A DNA stretch of 64,000 nucleotides. Origin: Novosphingobium aerophilum. Lineage in GTDB: Bacteria > Pseudomonadota > Alphaproteobacteria > Sphingomonadales > Sphingomonadaceae. The position numbers and the translations under genes were made by a program. The notes below the pieces were generated by a model. That model was not told where the DNA came from. It saw nothing but the letters and a program-made list of their open reading frames with translations, and did no database searches. Location: positions 124,001-188,000 of the forward strand of contig NZ_JACLAU010000003.1 of assembly GCF_014230305.1 (NCBI RefSeq), written 5' to 3'. Each line of letters begins with the position of its first letter. Position 1 is the first letter of the stretch. Below are positions 1 to 8,589 of the stretch, piece by piece.

Positions 1-389
1 TCCACGACCAGCAGGCAGCGTCGGCCGTTGCGAGCCTCGGCATGGAGCAGCCCTTCGATCGCCGCGAGCGCGGAGGCCTTGTCATGCCCGCCGATGACCA
101 GCCCGAAGGCTTGTGCCACGACATGGATGATCTCTTCCCCGCTGAGCGCGCTGGTGACGACCTGGGCCGCGGTGAGCCGGGCCGGATCGATCGTCGCCAT
201 CAGGTGCGCCACCAGGGTCGACTTACCCGCCCCGACCTCGCCGGTGATGACGATGAAGCCCTCACCCTGGTTCAGGCCATAGCCGAGATAGGACAGCGCC
301 TTGCGGTGCGTCAGGCTCTCGAAATAGAACGCGGGATCCGGCGTCAGTTGGAACGGACGCGCGGTAAACCCGTAAAATGCTTCGTACAT
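1..389 (-). CDS. Exosortase-A (PEP-CTERM) system-associated AAA ATPase, N-terminal part
   Basis: Partial gene; the 3' part lies beyond the left edge, leaving about 129 residues. The N-terminus (MYEAFYGFTARPFQLTPDP) is typical of the ExeA/GspA-like ATPases that accompany exosortase A. Walker A GEVGAGKST is at residues 50-58, and the visible part ends at LLVVD, the Walker B strand. The family is thought to be a cytoplasmic ATPase supporting exopolysaccharide production or export beside EpsH/XrtA; its exact role is not established. It is the last visible gene of a minus-strand run (export lipoprotein, Wzz, kinase, barrel, ATPase), 28 bp after the barrel gene. XrtA itself is expected to the left but cannot be seen. 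Confidence 0.9.
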   Translation of the reverse strand, partial: MYEAFYGFTARPFQLTPDPAFYFESLTHRKALSYLGYGLNQGEGFIVITGEVGAGKSTLVAHLMATIDPARLTAAQVVTSALSGEEIIHVVAQAFGLVIGGHDKASALAAIEGLLHAEARNGRRCLLVV

Positions 390-417
390 GGCCTTGTCCC
401 TCGGCTGGTCGCCGTCG

Positions 418-2172
418 TCAGAAGAATGAATAGCGCAGGCCGAGCAGCGCGTTGGCCTGGACCTGGTCCTCAAGCGCATCGCGCTGGAGATCCTGGATAC
501 CGACCGAGGCATTGCCCGAGAAGCCGTAGCCGAAATCGTGGCTGAGAATGGCGTTGGCGCCGATCGCGGTGCCCTTGCCCCCGGCCACGCCACCGTTGCG
601 GAACCGGTTGCCATAGACGAAGGTGGAGAAGCTCGACCGCTGGTCCAGCCGTCCGGTCAGCCAGGCACTGAGCCAGGCGTTCTCGTCCACCACGCCGTTG
701 ACGCTCGACAGGATCGTGCCCACTCCCGCTATGTAGCGACGGCGTTCATAGCCGCCCGACAGTCCGGCTCCAAGCCGCCCGATCTGGGTGGCGTAGTTGC
801 CCTGGACCCCGCGTGAGCGGAACACGGCGGAACGCAGGCTGCCGAAGTTGCCCACCAGGCAGTTCGAGCCGGTCGGAACCGTGCCGGCATTGCCGGTCGG
901 GTTGACGCAGCCGTTGAGATCGCCGGTGGTCGGATTGCGCAGCGCCTCGAACTCGGTCGGCAGGTCGACCAGGCTGGCGGTGGCCCGGCCACCGAGGCCG
1001 GACAGGCTGTCGAACACCGCCAGGCTGAAGCTGCTGCGCGACGAGATGCGCCAGCCGAACGAGCCATAGTAAGTGGTTGAGCCATAGCGGCGCCCGACAT
1101 GCGCCTCGAGCGCCGTGCGCGGGCTGGGACGCCAGGTGATCCCCGCATCCCAGATCAGCCCGCTGGTCTGGTAGGCGATCTGGCGCGGCGCGGCCGTGTT
1201 GGTCACCAGGCGACCGTCGGCGCCGCGGACCGGTTGCCCGCCCGCATCGCGCAGCACGTCGCGGCTGGAAATCTTCACGTCCTCATATCCGACCCCGCCG
1301 ACCAGCGCGACCGAGCTCGACACCGGCACGGTCACATCGCCCCGGGCGTGGAAATCGCTGACCTGCTGATCGAGGTTCGAAACGTCCTCGCGCAGGAATC
1401 CGGCGCCGGCCGCGAGGCCGACCGGCAGGACATCGCCCGGCCGCACTGCCGCGCGGACATTGGCGACATGGCTGACGCTATGCCCGAAGGTATCGAGATT
1501 GGCCGGGGCTGCGGTGCTGCGCAGCGTGTCGCTGGTGCCGACCTCGGTGTAGCCGATGCGGTAGTTGCCGGTCAGGGCCACGTCCCCGGCCATGGTCTGG
1601 ACGCTGGGACCGATGTAGGCCGAATAGAGATTGGTCGTGTCCTTGCGGCCGAATTCCCCGGGCACGCCGGCACTGCGGCCATCCACCGTGGTCCGCGTCG
1701 CCAGGGCGCCGCCCTCGATCGCCACGGCTTGCGGCACAATGGCCACCGAGGCGCGGGCAAGACCGCTGATCGCATCGCCGCTGGCCGCCTTGCCCCAGCC
1801 GAACCGGCGCTCATAGCGGGCAGACAGCGATCCCTGGGTGTTACGTCCGTTGAGGCCGACATCGACCCCCGCCGCGATCGAGCTCCAGCTGATCACGTCG
1901 TTCCCGGGTGCCAGCTCTGCGGTGACGATCTGGGCGGCCTCGATATAGGGCTGAATCGAAACGCCACGACGCGCCGCTACCGGACGGGCACCAAGGCTGT
2001 CGGTCTCATCGGCAGACTGATCGCTCCCGCCACGAGACCCGTTGCCGCCACCGCCGCCCATGCCGGACGATCCATAAGGCAAGGTCTGGGCCATGGCGGG
2101 CAGCGCCAGCCCGGCGAGGGCCAGTCCCGCGACCGTACCGGTCAGGCTGCGAACGAAAATCTTGCGGTCCAT
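418..2172 (-). CDS. Exosortase-A system outer-membrane beta-barrel protein
   Basis: A 584-residue exported protein. An N-terminal signal peptide (about residues 1-28, cut after AMAQ) is followed by a Gly/Ser-rich linker and a long run of alternating amphipathic strands. It ends in the hydrophobic, Phe-terminated strand (LLGLRYSFF) expected of a beta-barrel recognised by the BAM complex. It matches the architecture of the uncharacterised outer-membrane protein that sits between the tyrosine kinase and the ATPase in exosortase-A exopolysaccharide loci. It is 4 bp downstream of the kinase gene, so probably co-translated. A role in passing polysaccharide or anchored proteins through the outer membrane is an inference from context. 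Confidence 0.8.
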   Translation of the reverse strand: MDRKIFVRSLTGTVAGLALAGLALPAMAQTLPYGSSGMGGGGGNGSRGGSDQSADETDSLGARPVAARRGVSIQPYIEAAQIVTAELAPGNDVISWSSIAAGVDVGLNGRNTQGSLSARYERRFGWGKAASGDAISGLARASVAIVPQAVAIEGGALATRTTVDGRSAGVPGEFGRKDTTNLYSAYIGPSVQTMAGDVALTGNYRIGYTEVGTSDTLRSTAAPANLDTFGHSVSHVANVRAAVRPGDVLPVGLAAGAGFLREDVSNLDQQVSDFHARGDVTVPVSSSVALVGGVGYEDVKISSRDVLRDAGGQPVRGADGRLVTNTAAPRQIAYQTSGLIWDAGITWRPSPRTALEAHVGRRYGSTTYYGSFGWRISSRSSFSLAVFDSLSGLGGRATASLVDLPTEFEALRNPTTGDLNGCVNPTGNAGTVPTGSNCLVGNFGSLRSAVFRSRGVQGNYATQIGRLGAGLSGGYERRRYIAGVGTILSSVNGVVDENAWLSAWLTGRLDQRSSFSTFVYGNRFRNGGVAGGKGTAIGANAILSHDFGYGFSGNASVGIQDLQRDALEDQVQANALLGLRYSFF

Positions 2173-2176
2173 CTTC

Positions 2177-3400
2177 CTACCCCCTGTATCCGTAGTAGGA
2201 CCCGAAGCGCCGCCCGCTCGGCGAGAACCGCACGGCGTTCAGCAGCAATTGGATGTTGGGACAACTCGAGAGCAGCGCGATGGCATCCTCGAGGGCACTC
2301 TGGCCGGTGCGGTCCGCGCGGGCGACGACCACCGCCTGGCCGACGTACTTCGCCAGCTCGGCCGCGGGCGAAGCCGCCAGTGCCGGAGGACTGTCGAAGA
2401 TCACGATCCGATGCGGCGCCCCGACCGTCAGCCGGTCGATCACCGCCCGGGTCCGTGACGAGGCCAGATATTCCGTGTCGGAGTTGGTGGCATTGCCCGC
2501 GGGCAGAACCCACAGCCCCGGAATGTCGGTGCCGACCACGCAGTCGGCCACGTCGATCGCCGGATCGGTCAGCGCGTCCATCAACCCCGGCCCGCCAGGC
2601 AGGCCCAGCGTGGAGAGGATCGAGGGCTTGGCGAAGTCGGCATCGACCAGCACCACCTCGCTTTCCTTTTCGGCAGCGATCGCCAAAGCCAGATTGGTGG
2701 CGCAATAGGTCTTGCCCTCACCGGGCAGCGGCGAGCAGATGAGCACGCGCTGGGCGGCCGGACCGGCGCCCGCGCGGCGCAGTTCCATCGCCTGGAGCAG
2801 CAACTGCCGCTTGACGATGCGGAACTCCTCCATCAGCCCGGTGACCGTGCCTTCAGGCACGATCAGTCCCTGCTCGCGCATGCGCTTGCGATCGACTTCG
2901 TGGCGCGTCTCGCGAAAGCGCACCGGCGCTTCGGCCAGTTGCAGCGGAGCGTCGGCATCGGCCACCGGCGCCAGCGCCGACGCGGCGGCCGGAGCGGTGA
3001 CCACGGCATGGCTGGCGGCGGGCGTGGCGACAACCGGCGGAGCGACCGCGGCCGTGACCGGCGGTACCGGCTGGGCGACCAGATCGATCGGCGCCGGGGC
3101 CTCGGGAGCGCTTGCCGTCGTCGTCTGCGGCGAGGCGGGTTCAATCGTGACCTGAGCCGGCGTCGGCCCCTGCGGTTCGTCGGGCAAGGTCTCGATCGAC
3201 AGTTCGCGCATCACCACGCGCTGCCGGCCCTCGGTCGGGAGCATGATGCCGCCCAGCCGGGACAGGTCGAAGCCTTCGACCGCGCGCTCGACGGACGAGC
3301 GCACCACCTTCCGGGGGCGCTCGGCCGGGATCTGGTCTCCCGGGTCGGCACCCGGCGAAGGATCGGTCCCGGGGAGGATGATCTTGCGTTGTTCGGTCAT
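2177..3400 (-). CDS. Exosortase-A system tyrosine autokinase (CpsD/BY-kinase type)
   Basis: A 407-residue cytoplasmic P-loop kinase. The C-terminal half has the BY-kinase motifs: Walker A in SPLPGEGKT, Walker A' in VVLVDADFAKPS and Walker B in IVIFDSPPA. It ends in a small tyrosine cluster (GSYYGYRG), the usual autophosphorylation tail. The N-terminal third is a long Ala/Pro-rich, low-complexity linker of unusual length. In the family, this kinase works with the separate Wzz-like membrane protein to control polysaccharide chain length; that partner is encoded 10 bp upstream. No fused membrane domain is present, as in the split CpsC/CpsD arrangement. Confidence 0.88.
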   Translation of the reverse strand: MTEQRKIILPGTDPSPGADPGDQIPAERPRKVVRSSVERAVEGFDLSRLGGIMLPTEGRQRVVMRELSIETLPDEPQGPTPAQVTIEPASPQTTTASAPEAPAPIDLVAQPVPPVTAAVAPPVVATPAASHAVVTAPAAASALAPVADADAPLQLAEAPVRFRETRHEVDRKRMREQGLIVPEGTVTGLMEEFRIVKRQLLLQAMELRRAGAGPAAQRVLICSPLPGEGKTYCATNLALAIAAEKESEVVLVDADFAKPSILSTLGLPGGPGLMDALTDPAIDVADCVVGTDIPGLWVLPAGNATNSDTEYLASSRTRAVIDRLTVGAPHRIVIFDSPPALAASPAAELAKYVGQAVVVARADRTGQSALEDAIALLSSCPNIQLLLNAVRFSPSGRRFGSYYGYRG

Positions 3401-3410
3401 CTCCGGTCCC

Positions 3411-4931
3411 TCAAGCCACCATGCCGCGCTGGATGAATTCGGATGCCAGCAGCAGGACGAAAACCACCCCCAGGGCCGCGCTGGCGGCCATGAAGTACTT
3501 GAGCCGCTTGGCGGCTACGGCGCGCCCGACATCGTTCATCGTGTGCGAGATCGCCCCCAGCACCGGCAGGCCGATCGCCTTTTCCAGCCGTCCCATCGTG
3601 TGGAAGCCCGAGGTCAACTGGCCGACCGCGAAGGCGCCCGCCATGCCGGCGCCCAGCCCGACAACAAGCACACCCATCAACAGCAGCGGGCGGTTCGGCG
3701 CGACCGGCTTGCGCGGAGTGGACGGGGGATCGATCACCTGGAACTTGACCGCGCTGCGTTCATTCTCGACTTGGCCGCGCAACCGCAGTTGCTCGCGATC
3801 CTGCAGCAGCTTGTCGTACTGCTGCTTGAGCACGTCATAGTCGCGCGAAATGCGCTGCGCCTCGGCCGAGGCCTCCGGGTTGGCGACCTGCTGGCCGGTG
3901 AGTCGGGCCTGATCCGCCAGCGCGGCGGCGCGGCGGGTGATCAGCGCCTGGAGATTGGCCTGCTTTTCCGCGCGGATCGACTGCAACGAGCTGTAGGCCG
4001 GGTTCGGCATCCCGCCGCCCGGGCCTTCGTTGGCGGCCAGGGTGCGCAACTGCGCCACCTGGTTGCGCGCGGCGATCACATCGGGGTGGTTGTCGGTCAA
4101 CCCGCGCGAGCGCAGCGCCGCAAGCTGGCCCAGCGCCTCGGCCAGGGCCGATCGCGCACCGCCGCCGGCTCCGGGGCCGGTCAGCGATTGCGGCGTCCCG
4201 GCCAACTGGCCGTTGATCGCGGCGAGCGCGCTCTGGGCAGCGGCGATATCGGCATCAAGCCCGCGCAATTCGGTGCGGGCGCCTTCCAGTCGCTGAATCA
4301 GCGAAGCCCCGCCCTGCGACAGTTCCGGGTGCTGCGCCTCGAAGGCCGAGCGGCGCTGTTCAGCCGCTTCGAGCTGTTTCTGGCGGTCGGCAAGCTGCTG
4401 GTTCATGAACTCCAGCGTCTCGGTCATCTCGCCGCGACCGCCTGCCAGGTTCTCTTCGCGGAAGATGTCGATCATCTTCTGGACAATTTCCTGGGCGAGC
4501 TTGGCGCTCTCGGCATCGGACAGGTTGCTGTCGGTCGAGGTGGCCGAGATTTCGAACAGGTTATCCTGCTCGCTCTTCACCTTGATCGCCTTGCCCAGGT
4601 CAGTGACCATGGTTTCCATCTGCTTGGGCGTGGTGATGCCATCGCCCAGCCGGGTGGAGCGCACCACCTTCTCAAGATTGACCGCGCTGGTCAGGGTCTG
4701 CCGGACCCGCTCGATATCGCGCCGTCGGTCGCTCGCCCCGATGCCGATCTGTTCGGCCAGCGGATCGTCGAGCTGCACGAAGATGCGCGACTTGGATTCA
4801 TAGCTGTTGGGCACGGCCGCCACGGCCAGCCAGCCGAGCAGGCAGACGCCCCAGGCGATGCCCAGGGCGATCCATTTGCGGTGCCAGACGCTGAATAGCG
4901 CGGCGCGGGCTTCGTCGAGCAGACTGTTCAT
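3411..4931 (-). CDS. Exosortase-A system chain-length determinant (Wzz/GNVR family)
   Basis: A 506-residue inner-membrane polysaccharide co-polymerase. There is one membrane segment near residues 17-36 and a second near the C-terminus (about 475-495), with a long periplasmic coiled coil rich in Gln, Arg and Ala between. The proline-rich signature before TM2 (DPPSTPRKPVAPNRP) is typical of Wzz proteins. It sets the chain length of the exported polysaccharide together with the kinase downstream and the Wza-like lipoprotein upstream. Spacing of 16 bp from the upstream gene and 10 bp to the downstream gene supports one operon. Confidence 0.88.
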   Translation of the reverse strand: MNSLLDEARAALFSVWHRKWIALGIAWGVCLLGWLAVAAVPNSYESKSRIFVQLDDPLAEQIGIGASDRRRDIERVRQTLTSAVNLEKVVRSTRLGDGITTPKQMETMVTDLGKAIKVKSEQDNLFEISATSTDSNLSDAESAKLAQEIVQKMIDIFREENLAGGRGEMTETLEFMNQQLADRQKQLEAAEQRRSAFEAQHPELSQGGASLIQRLEGARTELRGLDADIAAAQSALAAINGQLAGTPQSLTGPGAGGGARSALAEALGQLAALRSRGLTDNHPDVIAARNQVAQLRTLAANEGPGGGMPNPAYSSLQSIRAEKQANLQALITRRAAALADQARLTGQQVANPEASAEAQRISRDYDVLKQQYDKLLQDREQLRLRGQVENERSAVKFQVIDPPSTPRKPVAPNRPLLLMGVLVVGLGAGMAGAFAVGQLTSGFHTMGRLEKAIGLPVLGAISHTMNDVGRAVAAKRLKYFMAASAALGVVFVLLLASEFIQRGMVA

Positions 4932-4947
4932 CCCCGGTCCCCGCGCC

Positions 4948-5610
4948 TCAGAACTTGCTTTCGGGGATGATGATCACGTCCCCCGGCATCAGCATCACGT
5001 TGGCCCGGCTGTCGCCCTTCTTCAGCAGATCGCCCAGCTTCAGGCTGTATTCGCGTTGGTGACCGGTCTCCTTGTCGAAGCGGATCAGCTTGGAGCGGTT
5101 GCCCGCCGCGAACTCCGACAGGCCACCGACCGCGATCATCGCGTCGAGCACGGTCATGTTGGCACGATAGGGGATCGAAGCCGGCTTTCCGGTCGCCCCG
5201 ACAATGCGCACCTGCTGGCTGAAGGTGCCGGCAAACTTGTTGACGATCACCGAGACCAGCGGCTCCTGGATGTACTGGGAGAGCTGAAGCTTGATGTCCT
5301 CGGCCAGCATCGACGGGGTCTTGCCCACGGCCGGCATGTCGGTGATCAGCGGCGTGGTGATCCGTCCGTCGGGCCGGACCTGCACGCTTGCCCCCAGCTC
5401 CGGGTTGCGCCAGACGAAGATGGTCAGCTCGTCCAGCGGACCGATCACGTAGTCCTCGCCGGGGCCCTCCTGCATGGCGACGAAGGATGCCGGCGGCAAC
5501 TGCGTCGGGCCGCCTCCACCCGCACAACCGGCCAGGGCCAGCGTTGCCATGGCGCAGAACGCCAGCATCTGGAACAGGCGGGTAAAGGGCATCGGCAGCA
5601 GTCCTTGCAA
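4948..5610 (-). CDS. Exosortase-A system polysaccharide export lipoprotein (Wza-like)
   Basis: A 220-residue outer-membrane lipoprotein. The signal peptide ends in a lipobox (LALAGC; lipidated Cys near residue 28). A polysaccharide-export domain follows (YVIGPLDELTIFVWRNPELG) with a SLBB-like repeat after it. It is shorter than enterobacterial Wza, as usual for this exosortase-linked subfamily. It forms or completes the export channel. As first gene of the minus-strand exopolysaccharide run it is the likely promoter-proximal gene. The 200 bp upstream contain two dyads (see 5746-5779). Prominent read-through from the decarboxylase gene cannot be excluded. Confidence 0.88.
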   Translation of the reverse strand: MQGLLPMPFTRLFQMLAFCAMATLALAGCAGGGGPTQLPPASFVAMQEGPGEDYVIGPLDELTIFVWRNPELGASVQVRPDGRITTPLITDMPAVGKTPSMLAEDIKLQLSQYIQEPLVSVIVNKFAGTFSQQVRIVGATGKPASIPYRANMTVLDAMIAVGGLSEFAAGNRSKLIRFDKETGHQREYSLKLGDLLKKGDSRANVMLMPGDVIIIPESKF

Positions 5611-5745
5611 CGGTCAGGCACGGGGGACGGGGACGGAACAGGCGTCCGCCACCGCACCCCGGGCACGGATCAATTGCCCTGGCTATCGCCGAAAAGGGTG
5701 AACAACCCGTTAGTATTGCCTTGTAAGCGCTGGATTTGCGTGGCC

Positions 5746-5779
5746 CTGTCCCGCTGCGGGACAGTATTCCGGACATGTC
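5746..5779. promoter_or_regulatory. Paired palindromes upstream of the exopolysaccharide operon
   Basis: Two dyads lie close together: CTGTCCCGC-T-GCGGGACAG (perfect, 5746-5764) and GGACATGTCC (perfect, 5770-5779). They sit between the end of the decarboxylase gene and the start of the export lipoprotein gene. They could be binding sites for a regulator of the exopolysaccharide operon. The first could also be a weak terminator for the decarboxylase transcript, although no T-run follows it. Which one is undecided from sequence. Confidence 0.4.
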
Positions 5780-5810
5780 CAAACGGCGAATTCAGCCCGC
5801 CGCAGGGCGC

Positions 5811-7037
5811 CTAAACCATCATTTCCGCGGCCGGTCCCTGCCCCAGGAACTCCGCCGGACTGGCCGTCGCGCCATAGGCCCCGGCACAAAAAACCGCGAC
5901 GATGTCCCCCACATCGGCGCGCGGGAAACCGCCCTTGTCGGCCAACCGGTCGAGCGGCGTGCACAGGCAGCCCACCACAGAGGCCTCCTCCTCGACCGGA
6001 TCGGCGTAGCGCGTGGCGATCGCCACCGGATAGTTGCGCCGCACCACCGTGCCGAAATTGCCCGACGCCGCCAGTTGGTGGTGCAGGCCGCCGTCGGTCA
6101 CCAGGAACACCTCGCCGTGGCTGATCTTCCGGTCAACGATGCGGGTCAGGTAGACGCCCGCCTCGCCCACCAGGTAGCGCCCGAGCTCGATGCAGAAGCG
6201 CGTCCCGGCGAGCGCCGCGGGAAGATCGGCCAAGCGTTCGGCCAGCGCCGCGCCGACCCGCTCGAGGTCGAGCGGCTCATCCCCCGGGAAGTAGGGAATG
6301 CCGAAGCCTCCGCCGAGGTTGAGATGCGGCACCGGCTGTCCGGCCTGCTCGGCGAGGCGCGCGGCCAGTTGCAGCGTCTGGGCCTGGGTTTCGATGATGT
6401 GCTCGGCGGACAGGGCCTGGCTGCCGGCGAAGATATGGAACCCGCGCCATTCCGCCCCGGCCGCGACGATGCGCCGCACCAGGTCCGGCACCCGTTCGAC
6501 GTCGAGCCCGAACGGCTTGGCCCCGCCGCCCATCTTCATCCCCGAGCCCTTGAGATCGAAATCGGGATTGACCCGCACCGCCAGTCGCGGAACCCGCCCG
6601 TCCCGCTCGGCGATGCGCAACACGCGTTCCGCCTCGCCTTCGGATTCCAGGTTCAGCGTGACGCCGCAGGCGACCGCCCTGGCCAGCTCGTCATCGCGCT
6701 TGCCCGGTCCGGCGAAGCTGACGCGTCGCGGGTCGATCCCGGCGGCCACAACCTTGTCGAGCTCACCGCCGGAGGCGATGTCGAACCCGTCGACCAGATC
6801 GTGGAGCGTATCGAGCACCGGTCGGAAGGGATTGGCCTTGATCGCATAGTGCAAGGCCACCCCGACCGGCAGGGCGGCGCGCAGCCGGGCCACCCGCGCG
6901 GCGATCAGCGCGCGCGAATAGACGAACAGCGGTGTCCGCCCGGCGGCCTCCACCAGCGCAAGGACATCCTGACCGTCGATGGTGAGGCGCCCGGCGGCTT
7001 CGCCATAGCCGGCAGGAATGGGCCCGAGCGGTTTCAT
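5811..7037 (-). CDS. PLP-dependent decarboxylase, exosortase-A system-associated
   Basis: A 408-residue fold-III PLP decarboxylase of the DapDC/ornithine-decarboxylase superfamily. The PLP lysine is in the motif LHYAIKANPF (near residue 77), the phosphate-binding glycine run is in LNLGGGFGIPYF, and a second-subunit catalytic Cys motif (VFCAGAYGAT) is near the C-terminus. This subfamily accompanies exosortase A and an acyl-CoA ligase; its amino-acid substrate is not established. Its start overlaps the ligase stop by 4 bp (ATGA), so the two are translationally coupled. The pair probably makes a small amine- or acyl-carrier-linked compound for the cell surface (inference). Confidence 0.9.
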   Translation of the reverse strand: MKPLGPIPAGYGEAAGRLTIDGQDVLALVEAAGRTPLFVYSRALIAARVARLRAALPVGVALHYAIKANPFRPVLDTLHDLVDGFDIASGGELDKVVAAGIDPRRVSFAGPGKRDDELARAVACGVTLNLESEGEAERVLRIAERDGRVPRLAVRVNPDFDLKGSGMKMGGGAKPFGLDVERVPDLVRRIVAAGAEWRGFHIFAGSQALSAEHIIETQAQTLQLAARLAEQAGQPVPHLNLGGGFGIPYFPGDEPLDLERVGAALAERLADLPAALAGTRFCIELGRYLVGEAGVYLTRIVDRKISHGEVFLVTDGGLHHQLAASGNFGTVVRRNYPVAIATRYADPVEEEASVVGCLCTPLDRLADKGGFPRADVGDIVAVFCAGAYGATASPAEFLGQGPAAEMMV

Positions 7038-8587
7038 CGCGTCAATTCCTCCAACAGACCGGCACGGTCGAGCTTGCCGTTCGGGCCGACCGGTATCACC
7101 TCGCGCCAGTGGATCGCCTTGGGCTGCATGAAATTGGGCAGCTCCTGCGCCAGCCTGCGCGGCAATTCGGCCTGAGCCACGGCGGGATCGCCCAGTGCGC
7201 GCGCGACCAGATGGACCGCCTGCCCCAACCGTTCGTCAGGCAGACCCAGGGCCACGGCCTCTGCCACCAGCCCGGTCGCGATGGCGGCGTCCTCGATCTC
7301 CTGCGGACTGATCCGGTTCCCGGCCGACTTGATCATCGCGTCCCGACGTCCCACGAAATAGAGCAGCCCGTCGGCTTCCCGCCGGACCCGGTCGCCCGAC
7401 CAGACAGCCGTGCCACCATGGCCCGAACCTGCCGGAGCCGGCCTGAAGCGCTCGGCGGTTCGCTCGGGGTCCTGCCAGTAGCCCTGCGCCACCAACGGGC
7501 CGCAGTGGACCAGTTCCCCCTCCTCGCCATCGGCGGCGATCGTTCCGGCATCGTTGATGACGAGAATCTCGGCATGAGGAATCGCCCGGCCCATCGAGGT
7601 CGGATGGCTGTCGATCAGGGCCGGGTCGAGATAGGTCGAGCGGAAGGCTTCGGTCAGCCCGTACATCGCGAAAAGCCGTGCCTGCGGGAACAGGCCGCGC
7701 AGGCTTCGCACCAGCGGCACGGTCAAGGCGCCGCCGCTGTTGGTCAGCCGACGCAGACGGGCGGCAGCCTCGACCGGCCAATCGAGTTCCGCCAACTGCA
7801 CCCATAGCGGAGGCACGGCCGCCAGCGTAGTGATATCATACCGGGATATCGCCTTCACCACATCGCGCGGGGTCAGGTAATCGAGCGGGGCCACCGCCCC
7901 GCCCGCATACCAGGTCGAGAGCAACTGGTTCTGGCCATAATCGAACGACAGCGGGAGAACCGCGAGGGTCCGGTCAGCCGCTGACAGCCCCAGATAGGTC
8001 GCGACGCTTTCGGCCCCCAGCCACATGTTGGCGTGGCTCAGCATCACCCCCTTGGGCCGGCCGGTTGATCCGCTGGTGTAGAGGATGGCGGCCAGACTGT
8101 CGGGATCGGCAGACGATGGCCCCAGCTCGGCATCCACGCCATCGGCTTCGGCCAGGGCCTCGGCCTCACCCACGCAACGATATAGCCCGGCGATATCATC
8201 CGGCTCGAGCGTGGCGAGACGGGCCGGCGAGCCGATCAGCAGCCGGGCCCCACTGTCCTTCAGGATGTGCGCCACTTGCGCGCGCTTGAGCAGGGGGTTG
8301 ATCGGCACGTGGACCAGACCGGCGCGCGCAGCCGCCAGGGGCAGCAGGCAGCTGAGTTCACCCTTGGCCGCCCAGCTCGCAACCCGGGCACCCGGCTCGG
8401 GAAGGGCCCGGTTCAGCCAGGCCCCTAAGGCGCCGATACGGCTCCTTAAGTCTTCGAAGGTAAACACCGTGTCGCGCAGCAGCAGTGCGGGGTCTTCGGC
8501 CGCACCGGACAAGGCCAGGTGATCGATCGGTCGGGCAGCGGTGCGGAGATCGTGCGCCAAGGTTCCGAGAAAGCTCCAGAAGGACAA
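7034..8587 (-). CDS. Acyl-CoA ligase (AMP-forming), exosortase-A system-associated
   Basis: A 517-residue ANL-superfamily adenylating enzyme. The P-loop is LYTSGSTGRPKGV, core motifs include YGLTE and SGDRVRREADGLLYFVGRRD, and the C-terminal lysine region is NGKLDRAGLLEEL. It activates an unknown carboxylate as an acyl-AMP for loading onto CoA or the nearby acyl carrier protein. It diverges from the GNAT gene at 8590 with only 2 bp between the assigned starts. The start used here is a TTG at 8587; a TTG a few codons inside is equally possible. Function is from family and context; the substrate is unknown. Confidence 0.88.
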   Translation of the reverse strand: MSFWSFLGTLAHDLRTAARPIDHLALSGAAEDPALLLRDTVFTFEDLRSRIGALGAWLNRALPEPGARVASWAAKGELSCLLPLAAARAGLVHVPINPLLKRAQVAHILKDSGARLLIGSPARLATLEPDDIAGLYRCVGEAEALAEADGVDAELGPSSADPDSLAAILYTSGSTGRPKGVMLSHANMWLGAESVATYLGLSAADRTLAVLPLSFDYGQNQLLSTWYAGGAVAPLDYLTPRDVVKAISRYDITTLAAVPPLWVQLAELDWPVEAAARLRRLTNSGGALTVPLVRSLRGLFPQARLFAMYGLTEAFRSTYLDPALIDSHPTSMGRAIPHAEILVINDAGTIAADGEEGELVHCGPLVAQGYWQDPERTAERFRPAPAGSGHGGTAVWSGDRVRREADGLLYFVGRRDAMIKSAGNRISPQEIEDAAIATGLVAEAVALGLPDERLGQAVHLVARALGDPAVAQAELPRRLAQELPNFMQPKAIHWREVIPVGPNGKLDRAGLLEELTR

Positions 8588-8589
8588 GA

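Noticed and set aside
1099..2742. Long plus-strand open frame opposite the outer-membrane barrel and kinase genes
   Set aside because: It is the antisense of two well-supported genes; its protein is Arg/Ala/Gly-rich with no recognisable domain, as high-GC DNA commonly gives.
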